A stretch of 35,864 nt of DNA from Phenylobacterium sp. (lineage in GTDB: Bacteria > Pseudomonadota > Alphaproteobacteria > Caulobacterales > Caulobacteraceae). The stretch is taken from assembly GCA_020402585.1 (NCBI GenBank), contig JADBZH010000040.1:1-35864 (forward strand), read 5' to 3'. The position numbers and the translations under genes are program-made. Shown here one piece after another: positions 1-7,366 of the stretch. The notes below the pieces were generated by a model. That model saw nothing but the letters and a program-made list of their open reading frames with translations. It was not told the origin of the DNA and did no database searches. Every line of letters starts with the position of its first letter. Within the stretch, counting starts at the first letter, position 1.

Positions 1-126
1 CCAGAAGGGATTGATCTCGCCCCAGAAGGGATTGATCTCGCCCCAGAAGGGATTGATCTCGCCCCAGAAGGGATTGATCTCGCCCCAGAAGGGATTGATC
101 TCGCCCCAGAAGGGATTGATCTCGCC
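1..126. repeat. Perfect 21-bp tandem repeat, six copies
   Basis: Six identical 21-bp units lie head to tail with no spacers and no mismatches. They begin at 1, 22, 43, 64, 85 and 106, and the array is cut by the window edge. Each unit encodes GEINPFW on the minus strand, so the unit length keeps the reading frame. The exact nucleotide identity, including synonymous positions, points to recent slippage or gene conversion. Confidence 0.95.
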
Positions 127-363
127 CCACGACGCCGCCAGCGGCCGCGTGGCGGTGGGCGTGGGTTTGTTGGGCAGGAGGCTCGTCGCAGTCGTGGAAA
201 CCGTCGCGCTCGCTGTCGGCGTCGGCGTGGACTTGGTGCTCGTCGCCGAGGGCTTGCTGGCCTTGGAGGCAGAGGACGCATGGGCCTGCACGGCCAGGAG
301 GGAGACCCCCGCCATCGCGGCCAGGGCGATGGAGCTGTGACGCTTGGAGAACCTGCGGGACAT
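1..363 (-). CDS. Secreted GEINPFW heptad-repeat protein, 5' part only
   Basis: The frame starts at ATG 363 on the minus strand and stays open to the window edge, giving 121 codons. The upstream strand reads GAGAGGAAG seven bases before the ATG, a good ribosome site. Residues 1-30 form a Sec signal peptide: a basic start (MSRRFSKRH), a hydrophobic stretch rich in Ala and Leu, and an AxA-type cleavage site at AHA. Residues 31-78 are a low-complexity Ser/Thr/Pro/Ala linker. From Trp79 onward the protein is six exact copies of GEINPFW, and the repeat continues past the edge. Aromatic WG..NPF repeats of this kind occur, from memory, in large surface or autotransporter-like proteins of Caulobacterales and Sphingomonadales, so a surface role is an inference. 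The C-terminal domain that would settle this is outside the window. The overlapping plus-strand frame in the same DNA is a shadow. Confidence 0.75.
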   Translation of the reverse strand, partial: MSRRFSKRHSSIALAAMAGVSLLAVQAHASSASKASKPSATSTKSTPTPTASATVSTTATSLLPNKPTPTATRPLAASWGEINPFWGEINPFWGEINPFWGEINPFWGEINPFWGEINPFW

Positions 364-693
364 GACCTGCTTCCTCTCGTCGGAATGACGCTGATGGGCA
401 GGATCGGATTACGCGCCGAAGTGTTAACGGAGCTTAACGGGAAACAGTGAAGGGCCTGTTAACCAAAGAAAATTTCCCCATTGGAATGCATCTATTTCGA
501 AGATAGTGTTTAATAGTTAAAGGATTATGAAAATCAGAGTATCATGCTCGCTTATTCGCAGACAAAAATTGGAACAATCCCGATCATGTCTGCGAAAACC
601 AGGAAAACTCAGTGTAAAGTAATGGGAATCAAGACTTCAAGTGCTCTCTTCTGATGCCAAGAGGGTGTCCCTAATCTTAAAGGACGTGAGCGC
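364..693. other. AT-rich intergenic region upstream of the repeat protein
   Basis: This 330-bp stretch has no credible gene. It is clearly richer in A and T than the rest of the window, especially 470-670. It holds five TTAA tetramers (424, 434, 459, 510, 517), a 10-bp perfect inverted repeat (555-596) and one GANTC site (626-630). It lies upstream of the minus-strand repeat protein and downstream of xthA, so it most likely carries the repeat protein's promoter and operators. No clear intrinsic terminator for xthA is visible. Confidence 0.6.
555..596. repeat. 10-bp perfect inverted repeat, possible operator
   Basis: Arm TTCGCAGACA (555-564) is the exact reverse complement of TGTCTGCGAA (587-596). 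The 22-bp spacer places the arm centres 32 bp apart, about three helical turns. There is no T-run after it, so it does not look like an intrinsic terminator. Confidence 0.5.
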
Positions 694-1473
694 CTAGAGA
701 TTCAACTCAACGATGAGCGGCGTGTGGTCTGAAGGCTTGTCCCAGCCGCGGGGGGTCCGGTCGATCCTGCAACCGACAAGATGGTCCGCCGCCTGGGGGG
801 AGATCAGGCCGTGGTCGATGCGAATCCCGTTGTTTCTTGGCCAGGCGCCGGCCTGGTAGTCCCAGAATGTGAATCCCCCCGGACCCTCGCCGGCCTCGGT
901 CCAGGCGTCGCTGAGACCGAGCCAGAGGAGGCCCCGCAGGGCCGCCCGGCTTTCCGGCTGGAACAGGGCGTCGCCGGTCCACTCGCCGGGATTGGCGGCG
1001 TCGAGCGGCCCCGGGATCACATTGAAGTCGCCCATCAGGGCCAGCGGTTCCTCCAGCCGGAGCAACTCTGCGGCGTGGCGGTGCAGGCGGGCCATCCAGG
1101 CCAGCTTGTAGCCGAACTTCTCCGTGCCCAGGGGGTTGCCGTTGGGCAGGTAGATGGACGCCACCCGGACAGGCCGGGGACCGGAGACGACCGCCTCTAT
1201 GTAACGGGCCTGCTCATCGGAGGGATCACCGGGGAGCCCCCGGCTCACATCCTCCAGCGGCGTCCGGCTGAGGAGGGCCACGCCATTGTAAGTCTTCTGG
1301 CCATGGACCTCGACATTGTAGCCCAGCCGCTCGAAGGCCTCGGCGGGGAACTTCTCGTCGACGCACTTGATCTCCTGGAGGCAGGCGACGTCCGGGCGTT
1401 CGGCTTCGAACCAGCGCAGCACCGTCTCAAGACGGGCGTTGATGGAATTGACGTTCCAGGTGGCGATCCGCAC
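694..1473 (-). CDS. xthA: Exodeoxyribonuclease III (AP endonuclease)
   Basis: The product belongs to the endonuclease/exonuclease/phosphatase superfamily and acts in base excision repair, cutting at abasic sites and trimming 3' ends. The GTG start at 1473 is chosen because it gives the family N-terminus MRIATWNVNSIN; the frame is open further upstream but that part lies inside erpA. The protein is 259 residues, the normal length. Visible motifs are WNVNSINARL (metal-binding Asn), CLQEIK (catalytic Glu), GDFNVIP (Asp and Asn) and the C-terminal SDHTPL (catalytic Asp-His). The start lies 4 bp past the erpA stop on the same strand, so the two are probably cotranscribed. The C-terminus is complete. 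Confidence 0.93.
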   Translation of the reverse strand: MRIATWNVNSINARLETVLRWFEAERPDVACLQEIKCVDEKFPAEAFERLGYNVEVHGQKTYNGVALLSRTPLEDVSRGLPGDPSDEQARYIEAVVSGPRPVRVASIYLPNGNPLGTEKFGYKLAWMARLHRHAAELLRLEEPLALMGDFNVIPGPLDAANPGEWTGDALFQPESRAALRGLLWLGLSDAWTEAGEGPGGFTFWDYQAGAWPRNNGIRIDHGLISPQAADHLVGCRIDRTPRGWDKPSDHTPLIVELNL

Positions 1474-1477
1474 GGGC

Positions 1478-1828
1478 TCAGATCGAGAAGCTGACGCCGC
1501 AGCCGCAGCTGGACCGGGCGTTGGGATTGCGCACCCGGAACTCCGCCCCGGCCAGTTCATCGACGAAGTCGATCTCGGAGCCCTTCAGCAGGACGAGGCT
1601 GATCTCGTCGACAAGGGCCGTGGCGCCGTCGCGCTCGATCCGCATGTCGTCGGGCGCCGCCGCCTCGACGAGGTCGAACTGGTACTGGAACCCCGAACAG
1701 CCGCCGGCGTCGACGCCGATCCGGAGCATCAGGGGGCGGCCCTCGATCCGTGAGAGCTCGGCGATCCGCCGCGCCGCCGCGGGGGAAAGGGACAGGTCCG
1801 GGGCGTTCAAGACTGCATCCTTGGCCAT
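1478..1828 (-). CDS. erpA: A-type iron-sulfur cluster insertion protein ErpA
   Basis: This 116-residue HesB/IscA-family carrier delivers [Fe-S] clusters to apoproteins in the cytoplasm. The three conserved cysteines are present: one in GGCSGFQY near residue 43 and two in the C-terminal SCGCGVSF. The N-terminal SPAAARRI segment is also typical. ErpA is favoured over IscA because the gene stands outside an isc or suf cluster and sits next to dgt and xthA, but A-type carriers are hard to separate by eye. It is divergent from dgt with a 65-bp gap and is followed closely by xthA. A TATAGA hexamer lies five bases upstream of the ATG, and no good ribosome site is visible. Confidence 0.88.
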   Translation of the reverse strand: MAKDAVLNAPDLSLSPAAARRIAELSRIEGRPLMLRIGVDAGGCSGFQYQFDLVEAAAPDDMRIERDGATALVDEISLVLLKGSEIDFVDELAGAEFRVRNPNARSSCGCGVSFSI

Positions 1829-1833
1829 AGTGC

Positions 1834-1839
1834 TCTATA
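1834..1839 (-). promoter_or_regulatory. Candidate -10 element of erpA, implying a leaderless start
   Basis: On the minus strand TATAGA ends five bases before the erpA ATG. If it is a real -10 box, transcription would begin at or within a base or two of the start codon, giving a leaderless mRNA. The -35 region is not recognisable. Leaderless transcripts are common in Caulobacter; their use here is an inference. Confidence 0.35.
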
Positions 1840-1893
1840 TGACCCCGGTTTGGCCGCCTTGGAAGGGGCCGATCTCCAGGAGCCGACGATCGC

Positions 1894-3063
1894 ATGGCCG
1901 TCCCCCGCGCCGCCTACGCCCAGAGCGCCGCCGCCTCCCGCGGCCGCCGCCACGAGGAGCCGGAGAGCCGGACCCGCACGCCCTTCGCCCGGGACCGGGA
2001 CCGGATCATCCACACCACCGCCTTTCGCCGCCTGAAGGAGAAGACCCAGGTCTTCGTGGCCCACGAGGGCGATCATTACCGCACCCGCCTGACCCATTCG
2101 CTGGAGGTGGCCCAGATCGCGCGGTCGGTCGCCACAGCCCTCGGCCTGGAGGCGGACCTGGCCGAGACCATCGCCCTGGCGCACGACCTCGGGCATCCGC
2201 CCTTTGGCCATGCCGGCGAGGACGAGCTGGACGCCGCCATGCAGCCCTTCGGCGGCTTTGACCACAATGTTCAGACCTTCCGGGTCGTCACCCGACTGGA
2301 GCGTCGCTATCCGCTCTGGGAGGGGCTTAACCTGACCTGGGAGACCCTCGAGGGCGTCATCAAGCACAATGGCCCTGTGACCTCCCGCCTGGAGCGTCCT
2401 TCCTGGAGCGCCGTGGCCGAGTTCGACCAGAGCTACAGCCTGGAATTGGGCGGTTGGGCCTCGGCGGAGGCCCAGGTCGCGGCCCTCGCCGATGACATCG
2501 CCTACAACAATCACGACGTGGACGACGGCGTGGTGGCGGGCATGTTCACCCTCGCGGACCTGCTCGACGTCCCGCTCATCGGACCCATTCTCTTTGGCGT
2601 GAAGCGGGACTTTCCCGACCTGGACGACTCCATTGTCCGGATGGAGGCGGTCCGCCGGATGATCGGCGCCATGGTGGACGACGTCATGGCCGAGACCACC
2701 CGGCGGGTGGCGCAGACCGGCGTGGACTCCGCTGAGGCCGTGCGGGCCCTGGACCACGCCCTGGTGGCCTTCTCGCGCCCGATGCTCGAAGACCTCGCCG
2801 CCCTGCGGGAGTTCCTCCTGAACCGGATGTACCGTCACTGGCGGGTGAACCGCACCCGGAGCCAGGCCCGGCGCATTCTGGCCGAGATGTTCCAGCTGTT
2901 CATGGCCGAGCCCGATGTCCTGCCCGCGGACATCTACGCCGCACTCGAGGACCGCGACGAGGCCTCCCGGGCCCGGAGCGTCTGCGACTACATCGCCGGG
3001 ATGACGGACCGTTTCGCCATCGAGGAGCACAGGCGCCTGTTCCAGCTGGAGGTCTGGTCCTGA
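1894..3063 (+). CDS. dgt: Deoxyguanosinetriphosphate triphosphohydrolase-like protein
   Basis: This 389-residue HD-domain hydrolase is expected to remove triphosphate from dNTPs, helping to set nucleotide pools. The metal site is visible: His68 in RLTHSLEV, the His-Asp pair in [16 protein letters not shown] (residues 97-98) and a later Asp in [12 protein letters not shown]. The N-terminal [21 protein letters not shown] block is characteristic of the family's type 2 (dGTPase-like) branch. ATG 1894 has a GGAG eleven bases upstream, which is a modest site. The gene is divergent from erpA. The next plus-strand gene begins 92 bp later. Confidence 0.9.
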   Translation: MAVPRAAYAQSAAASRGRRHEEPESRTRTPFARDRDRIIHTTAFRRLKEKTQVFVAHEGDHYRTRLTHSLEVAQIARSVATALGLEADLAETIALAHDLGHPPFGHAGEDELDAAMQPFGGFDHNVQTFRVVTRLERRYPLWEGLNLTWETLEGVIKHNGPVTSRLERPSWSAVAEFDQSYSLELGGWASAEAQVAALADDIAYNNHDVDDGVVAGMFTLADLLDVPLIGPILFGVKRDFPDLDDSIVRMEAVRRMIGAMVDDVMAETTRRVAQTGVDSAEAVRALDHALVAFSRPMLEDLAALREFLLNRMYRHWRVNRTRSQARRILAEMFQLFMAEPDVLPADIYAALEDRDEASRARSVCDYIAGMTDRFAIEEHRRLFQLEVWS

Positions 3064-3107
3064 CGCGGCCCGGGGTGCGTGACCTGTGCTCGGGGGGCTA
3101 AACTGAA

Positions 3108-3132
3108 GACTCTCCGCGATCCGTATTGATTC
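3108..3132. promoter_or_regulatory. Pair of GANTC (CcrM-type) sites upstream of the SPOR operon
   Basis: GACTC at 3108-3112 and GATTC at 3128-3132 lie in the 92-bp gap before the SPOR-nagZ-scpAB operon. GANTC is the CcrM methylation target in Alphaproteobacteria. A regulatory role is an inference from position. Confidence 0.4.
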
Positions 3133-3155
3133 GCGGTCCCAGGACGGAACTGGCC

Positions 3156-4016
3156 ATGTCTGAACATGATCGCGGCGGCGGGTCGTCGCACGATGAACCC
3201 CTGGCCTTCGACCGGCGCGATCGGAGCGCGCCCCGCGGCTACGCATCCCGGGGCCCTGCGCCCCTGACGCTGGTTCTGTCGGTTCTTCTTCTGCTGGCCC
3301 TGGCGGCGGCGATGTTCGCCTTCTATCGCAGCGGTCTGAACGAAGGCTCCCGGTCGCCGAGGGAGATCGGCGCCCCGGTGGGCGACCTTCACGCTGCTGC
3401 GCCGCCGGCCTCCGGCGATGTCGACCCCGCCGCCGGATTGAAGATCTACCAGCAGGCGGAAGGCGAGCCGCCCCCGCTCCAGCCCAACTTCACCCCGCCG
3501 CCGGAGCAGCCCCTTCCGCGGCCGTCGCCAGCGCCTGCGGCGCCCGTTGCGCCTGCGGCCGTAATTCCTGCGCCTTCGGCCGCCACTCCTGCGCCGGCGC
3601 CCGCCTCGCCGCCGCCTGCGCCGGTGACGGTCCTGACCAAGCCGGCCCCGACGCCTGCGGCCAAACCGCCAGAGACGCCGCCACGTCCCGCCCCGCCCGC
3701 ACAGGCGGCCGCCAAGCCCGCGGCGCCGGCGGCTAAGCCGGCCCCGGCGCCGGCGTCGGCCCCCAAGCCGGCCGCCACCGGCGGCTCCGCCAGCGTGCAG
3801 ATCGGCGCCTTCTCCTCCGCCGAGATCGCAGACAGGGAATGGAGCGCCGCCGTCGCCCGGGCGGGCGGCTCCGGTCGAGGCAAGCGCGTAGAGCGGGTCG
3901 ACCGCGACGGGGCCACCCTGTTCCGCACCTCCGTGACCGGCTTCCCGGACCGCGCCTCGGCCCAGGCCTTCTGTGACCGGCTGAAGGCGGCCGGAAAGTC
4001 CTGCTTCGTCCGGTGA
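3156..4016 (+). CDS. SPOR-domain membrane protein
   Basis: The protein is 286 residues from ATG 3156, which has GGACGGAA upstream; a TTG 30 bases earlier is less likely. Residues 1-35 are cytoplasmic and charged, 36-57 form a single transmembrane helix, and roughly 90-200 are a Pro/Ala-rich periplasmic linker. The last 80 residues are a SPOR domain (SVQIGAFSSAEIADREW to SCFVR), which binds denuded glycan strands at division septa. The bitopic layout resembles FtsN, but I cannot claim FtsN, because several SPOR proteins of this design occur per genome. The stop overlaps the nagZ start by four bases, and the next three genes overlap in the same way. Confidence 0.85.
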   Translation: MSEHDRGGGSSHDEPLAFDRRDRSAPRGYASRGPAPLTLVLSVLLLLALAAAMFAFYRSGLNEGSRSPREIGAPVGDLHAAAPPASGDVDPAAGLKIYQQAEGEPPPLQPNFTPPPEQPLPRPSPAPAAPVAPAAVIPAPSAATPAPAPASPPPAPVTVLTKPAPTPAAKPPETPPRPAPPAQAAAKPAAPAAKPAPAPASAPKPAATGGSASVQIGAFSSAEIADREWSAAVARAGGSGRGKRVERVDRDGATLFRTSVTGFPDRASAQAFCDRLKAAGKSCFVR

Positions 4017-5032
4017 GGGCCTCCGCCGCCATCTACGGCTGCCTTGGACCGCGCCTCGGGGCGGAGGAGATCGCCTTCTTCCGGGACGTCCAGCCCTGGG
4101 GGTTCATCCTCTTCGCCCGCAATATCGAGGGGCCGGACCAGGTGCGCGCCCTCATCGCCGCCCTTCGTGAGACGGTCGGCCGCCAGGACGCTCCGGTCCT
4201 GATCGACCAGGAGGGGGGACGGGTCCAGCGCTTCGGTCCCCCCCACTGGCGCAGATACCCCCCGGCCCGGGTCCTGGCCCGGCTCCCGGGTGGACTGATC
4301 GCCCAGCGGGACGCGATCCGGCTGGGGGCGCGCCTGATGGCTGACGACCTCTTCGCCCTGGGCGTGAATGTCGATTGCGCGCCCGTCCTCGACGTTCCCC
4401 AGCCTGGCGCCCACGACATCATCGGCGACCGCGCCTACGGAGAAACCCCGGAGGCCGTGGCGGTGCTGGGCCGGGCGGCGGCGGAGGGGCTCCTGGCGGG
4501 AGGGGTCCTGCCGGTGATCAAGCACATACCCGGCCATGGCCGTGCGACTTCCGACAGCCATCTCGACCTGCCCGTGGTCGAGGCCTCCCTCGAAGCCCTC
4601 CGGGAGACGGACTTTCCACCCTTCCAGGCGCTCTCGGACATGCCCCTGGCCATGACCGCCCATGTCCTTTACCGGGCGCTCGACCCCCTTCGCCCCGCAA
4701 CGACCTCCCGCCGGGTGATTAGGGAGGTGCTCCGGGGTGAGCTCGGCTTCTGCGGCCTCATCATGAGCGACGACCTGTCCATGCAGGCGCTGGAGGGAGA
4801 CATGACCCGCCGGGCCCGTCAGAGCCTCTCCGCGGGATGCGACGTGGTGCTCCACTGCAACGGCGACATGGTCGAGATGAAGGCCGTCGCCGCCGGCGTT
4901 CGGGGCCTGTCAGGCCAGTCCGCCCGCAGGGCCGAGGCGGCGTTGTCGCGGCTTCCCCTTCGTCCCGAACCCTTCGACCGCCGCGAGGCGGAGGCCCGCT
5001 TCGACGCCCTGCTCTCGGGGGCCGGCTCGTGA
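4013..5032 (+). CDS. nagZ: Beta-N-acetylhexosaminidase NagZ
   Basis: This is a 339-residue glycoside hydrolase family 3 enzyme of the cytoplasmic peptidoglycan recycling pathway. It removes GlcNAc from anhydro-muropeptides. Seen are LIDQEGGRVQRF (residues 63-74), the signature KHIPGHG (170-176) followed by the histidine of DSH, and SDDLSMQAL around 252-260, which holds the nucleophilic Asp. There is no signal peptide, as expected. It starts with GTG at 4013, overlapping the SPOR stop, and its stop overlaps the scpA GTG. The pairing with a SPOR protein and ScpAB joins wall recycling and division with chromosome segregation in one operon. Confidence 0.93.
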   Translation: MRASAAIYGCLGPRLGAEEIAFFRDVQPWGFILFARNIEGPDQVRALIAALRETVGRQDAPVLIDQEGGRVQRFGPPHWRRYPPARVLARLPGGLIAQRDAIRLGARLMADDLFALGVNVDCAPVLDVPQPGAHDIIGDRAYGETPEAVAVLGRAAAEGLLAGGVLPVIKHIPGHGRATSDSHLDLPVVEASLEALRETDFPPFQALSDMPLAMTAHVLYRALDPLRPATTSRRVIREVLRGELGFCGLIMSDDLSMQALEGDMTRRARQSLSAGCDVVLHCNGDMVEMKAVAAGVRGLSGQSARRAEAALSRLPLRPEPFDRREAEARFDALLSGAGS

Positions 5033-5847
5033 GCGAGGCCGCTGAGGTCCAGCCCCGTCTCGACTTTGAAGCCGCCGAGGGCGCCGCCCTGGACGGCGAA
5101 GCCCTGATCATCGACGTCGATGGTTACGAGGGCCCCCTGCATGTCCTTCTCGCCCTCGCCCGGAGCCAGAAGGTCGATCTTCTCCGCATCTCGATCACCC
5201 GCCTGGCGGACCAGTACCTGTCGTTTGTCCAGCAGGCCCGGAGGCGCAGCTTCGCGCTGGCCGCCGACTACCTGGTCATGGCGTCCTGGCTGGCCTTCCT
5301 GAAGTCCCGGCTGCTCCTGCCCCGGCCCGAACGTCCCCAGCCGGAGGAGGCGCCCGCCGAGGAGGTGGCCGCCCAGCTGGCCTTCCGCCTCGCCAAGCTT
5401 GACGCCATGCGGCGAGCCTCCGAGGCCCTCCGAGCCCGGCCCCAGCTGGGCCGGGACGTGTTCGTCCGCGGCGACCCGGAGGCGATCCGGATCCTGCCCT
5501 CGACGCGGCTGGAGGGCGACCTCTACGCCCTCATGCAGGCCTATGTGGACCAGAGACGACGCTCGGATACCCGCAGCTACCGGCCCGAACCCGTGAAGGC
5601 CTACGCCCTGGAGGCCGCCCGCGACCGCCTGCGCGGCCTGCTTCCCGAACTGACCCGCTGGACCTCCCTGACCGGAGTGGCGCCGCAGCCCGCCTTGGGG
5701 ATGGTGTCCGCGCCCAGCCGGGCCTCGTACCTGGCCTCGACCCTCTCAGCGAGCCTGGAGCTTGTGCGAGAGGGCGCCCTGGAGGCGCGGCAGCTTGAGG
5801 CCTTTGCCGAGATCTACCTCCGCAGCCGAAGGGGAGGAGGCGATTGA
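5029..5847 (+). CDS. scpA: Segregation and condensation protein A
   Basis: This is a kleisin subunit that bridges the Smc heads and binds ScpB, helping to organise the replicated chromosome. I choose GTG 5029, four bases inside the nagZ stop, giving 272 residues; the frame extends upstream only inside nagZ. The N-terminal block YEGPLHVLLALARSQKVDLL and LADQYLSFV is the family signature that binds the Smc neck. ADYLVMASWLAFLKSRLLLP follows, and the C-terminal winged-helix part ends in EAFAEIYLR. Its TGA overlaps the scpB start. Confidence 0.92.
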   Translation: MSEAAEVQPRLDFEAAEGAALDGEALIIDVDGYEGPLHVLLALARSQKVDLLRISITRLADQYLSFVQQARRRSFALAADYLVMASWLAFLKSRLLLPRPERPQPEEAPAEEVAAQLAFRLAKLDAMRRASEALRARPQLGRDVFVRGDPEAIRILPSTRLEGDLYALMQAYVDQRRRSDTRSYRPEPVKAYALEAARDRLRGLLPELTRWTSLTGVAPQPALGMVSAPSRASYLASTLSASLELVREGALEARQLEAFAEIYLRSRRGGGD

Positions 5848-6545
5848 CCGGACCGACAGACCCCGCCGCCAAACCGGATCCCACCGAGACCGAGCGCCGC
5901 ATCGAGGCGCTCCTGTTCGCCGCCGCAGGGCCGCTGAGCCTCGATGATCTCGCTCGCCGGCTTCCGGAGGGCTCCGATGTCGACAAGGCCGTCGCCGGCC
6001 TGCAGGTCCGCTACGCTGGCCGGGGCGTCGAACTGGTCTGCGTGTCCGACCGCTGGCGCTTCCAGACCGCATCCGATCTCGCCTTCCTGATGACGGTGGA
6101 GCGGGAGGAGCCGCGGCGGCTGTCCCGCGCCGCCCAGGAGACCCTGGCGATCATCGCCTACCACCAGCCGGTGACCCGGGCCGAGATTGAGGCGGTGAGG
6201 GGGGTACAGGCCAGCCGCGGCACCCTGGACGTCCTGCTGGAGTTGCGCCTGGTCAGGATGCGGGGGCGGCGGCGAACGCCCGGCCGGCCGGTCACCTACG
6301 GCACCACGGACGCCTTCCTCGAGCACTTCGGGCTGGCCAGCCTGGCGGATCTGCCCGGCGCCGCCGACATGCGCGCTGCGGGGCTTCTCAGCCTCGACCT
6401 GCCGGCGGACTTCAATGTCCCGACTCCAGGACTTTCCGCTCCGGAAGAGGACCCGCTTGAGCCTGGGGACGACACCCCGGAGTTCCACATGGACTTCCTG
6501 GGCGACCCCGGCGACGAGGGCAAAGGCCCGGCCGGCGCCGCCTGA
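5844..6545 (+). CDS. scpB: Segregation and condensation protein B
   Basis: ScpB dimers bind the ScpA linker in the Smc-ScpAB complex. The 233-residue product shows two winged-helix domains: the first starts with RRIEALLFAAAGPLS, and the second contains LSRAAQETLAIIAYHQPVTRAEIEAVRG split over residues 90-115. The GRPVTYGTTDAFLEHFGL block is typical. The start is TTG at 5844, inside the scpA stop (TTGA overlap). A C-terminal tail of about 50 acidic and Gly/Pro-rich residues extends beyond the conserved core. This is the last gene of the overlapping run. Confidence 0.92.
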   Translation: MTGPTDPAAKPDPTETERRIEALLFAAAGPLSLDDLARRLPEGSDVDKAVAGLQVRYAGRGVELVCVSDRWRFQTASDLAFLMTVEREEPRRLSRAAQETLAIIAYHQPVTRAEIEAVRGVQASRGTLDVLLELRLVRMRGRRRTPGRPVTYGTTDAFLEHFGLASLADLPGAADMRAAGLLSLDLPADFNVPTPGLSAPEEDPLEPGDDTPEFHMDFLGDPGDEGKGPAGAA

Positions 6546-6548
6546 CCC

Positions 6549-6578
6549 TTGGCGGTACCGGGGGGCGGCGTCTATATA
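6549..6578 (+). promoter_or_regulatory. Candidate promoter for tatABC
   Basis: TTGGCG (6549-6554) and TATATA (6573-6578) are separated by 18 bp, right after the scpB stop. The predicted leader is about 45 nt. TATATA stands out in this high-GC background. This is a sequence match only. Confidence 0.4.
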
Positions 6579-6630
6579 GGCGGATGATTGGTCCGCGGGG
6601 CCGGTCTGAACCCGATGAGGAGCTTGTCAC

Positions 6631-6843
6631 ATGGGCGGAATGTCTCCGGTCCACTGGATAATCGTTGCGGTGGTTGTCCTCGTGCTCTTCGGCGGGCGAG
6701 GGAAGCTCTCAGGCCTGCTCGGCGACGCCGGCAAGGGCATTCGCGCCTTCCGTGACGGCCTGAAGGAGGGCGGCAAGCCTGAAGCCCCCGGCGAGACAAC
6801 GGCGGCCAAGGTGGACGCGCCCAAGGAAGACGCCCGGGGCTGA
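6631..6843 (+). CDS. tatA: Sec-independent translocase subunit TatA
   Basis: This small membrane protein oligomerises to form the passage for folded Tat substrates. The 70-residue product has an N-terminal transmembrane helix (about 7-20), the FGGRGKL hinge, an amphipathic helix (KLSGLLGDAGKGIRAFRDGL) and an acidic, disordered tail. GAGGAG lies upstream of ATG 6631 at a slightly long distance. It is followed by tatB and tatC, which confirms the assignment. The FG motif here is FGG rather than the common LFG. Confidence 0.92.
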   Translation: MGGMSPVHWIIVAVVVLVLFGGRGKLSGLLGDAGKGIRAFRDGLKEGGKPEAPGETTAAKVDAPKEDARG

Positions 6844-6901
6844 CCCCGAGCGACCCGAACCACCCCAGGCCTTGGCATGGGGAAAGTGCTAGGACCTGGC
6901 C

Positions 6902-7366
6902 ATGCTTCCCGAAGTCGGCGGGCTTGAATACCTCCTGATCGCCGCTGTCGCCCTGATCGTCGTCGGGCCCAAGGACCTGCCCGTCATGCTCAGGAAGCTG
7001 GGCGAGTGGATGGGTCGCCTGCGGGCCATGGCCGCCGAGTTCCGCGCCAGCTTTGACGACATGGCCCGGCAATCCGAGCTCGACGAACTGCGTCGCGAGG
7101 TGGCGGCCATGCGCCAGTCCCAGGGCGCGCTGCTGACCAGCGAGACCGCCGAGGTCAACCAGGTCCTTCGCGAGATCGGCGACAGCCTTCAGACCTCTGA
7201 CATCCAGTTCCATCCGCCGCTTGGCGGCGGGGCCCCGGAAGAGGCGAGAGCCGAGGAGGCGCCGGCCGAGGAGGCCGCTCCGGCCGATCCGACCCCCGCC
7301 CCGGAGGCGGTCTCGGCGTCGCCCAAGCCGCGGCGTCGCCGCAAGGCTGCGGAGCCGGCGGGATGA
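6902..7366 (+). CDS. tatB: Sec-independent translocase subunit TatB
   Basis: TatB forms the Tat receptor complex with TatC. The 154-residue protein has a short N-terminal helix (EYLLIAAVALIVVGPKDLP) that carries the TatB-type Gly-Pro-Lys-Asp-Leu-Pro motif. Next come a long amphipathic, charged helix (about 30-95) and an Ala/Glu/Pro tail ending in a basic patch (KPRRRRK). It lies 58 bp after tatA, and its stop overlaps the tatC ATG. Confidence 0.92.
   Translation: MLPEVGGLEYLLIAAVALIVVGPKDLPVMLRKLGEWMGRLRAMAAEFRASFDDMARQSELDELRREVAAMRQSQGALLTSETAEVNQVLREIGDSLQTSDIQFHPPLGGGAPEEARAEEAPAEEAAPADPTPAPEAVSASPKPRRRRKAAEPAG

Noticed and set aside
1..126. CRISPR array
   Set aside because: Units are 21 bp, directly abutting, with no spacers, and they code for a heptapeptide in frame.
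11..340. Plus-strand frame encoding an ISPQKGL repeat
   Set aside because: It is the opposite-strand shadow of the GEINPFW array. The minus strand has a ribosome site, a signal peptide and a meaningful aromatic repeat; the plus frame has none.
424..437. CtrA box made from the first two TTAA tetramers
   Set aside because: The spacing is six bases, not the seven of the consensus, so I list it only as a TTAA cluster.
646..670. Terminator of xthA
   Set aside because: The stem is only five bases (CTCTT with AAGAG) with a long loop and no T-run in the xthA direction.
1807..3246. 479-codon minus-strand frame opposite dgt
   Set aside because: It covers the conserved HD-domain gene on the other strand and shows no recognisable motif.
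3446..4855. 469-codon minus-strand frame opposite the SPOR gene and nagZ
   Set aside because: It is a shadow of two well-supported genes, and its Gly/Ala-rich stretch mirrors the Pro/Ala linker.
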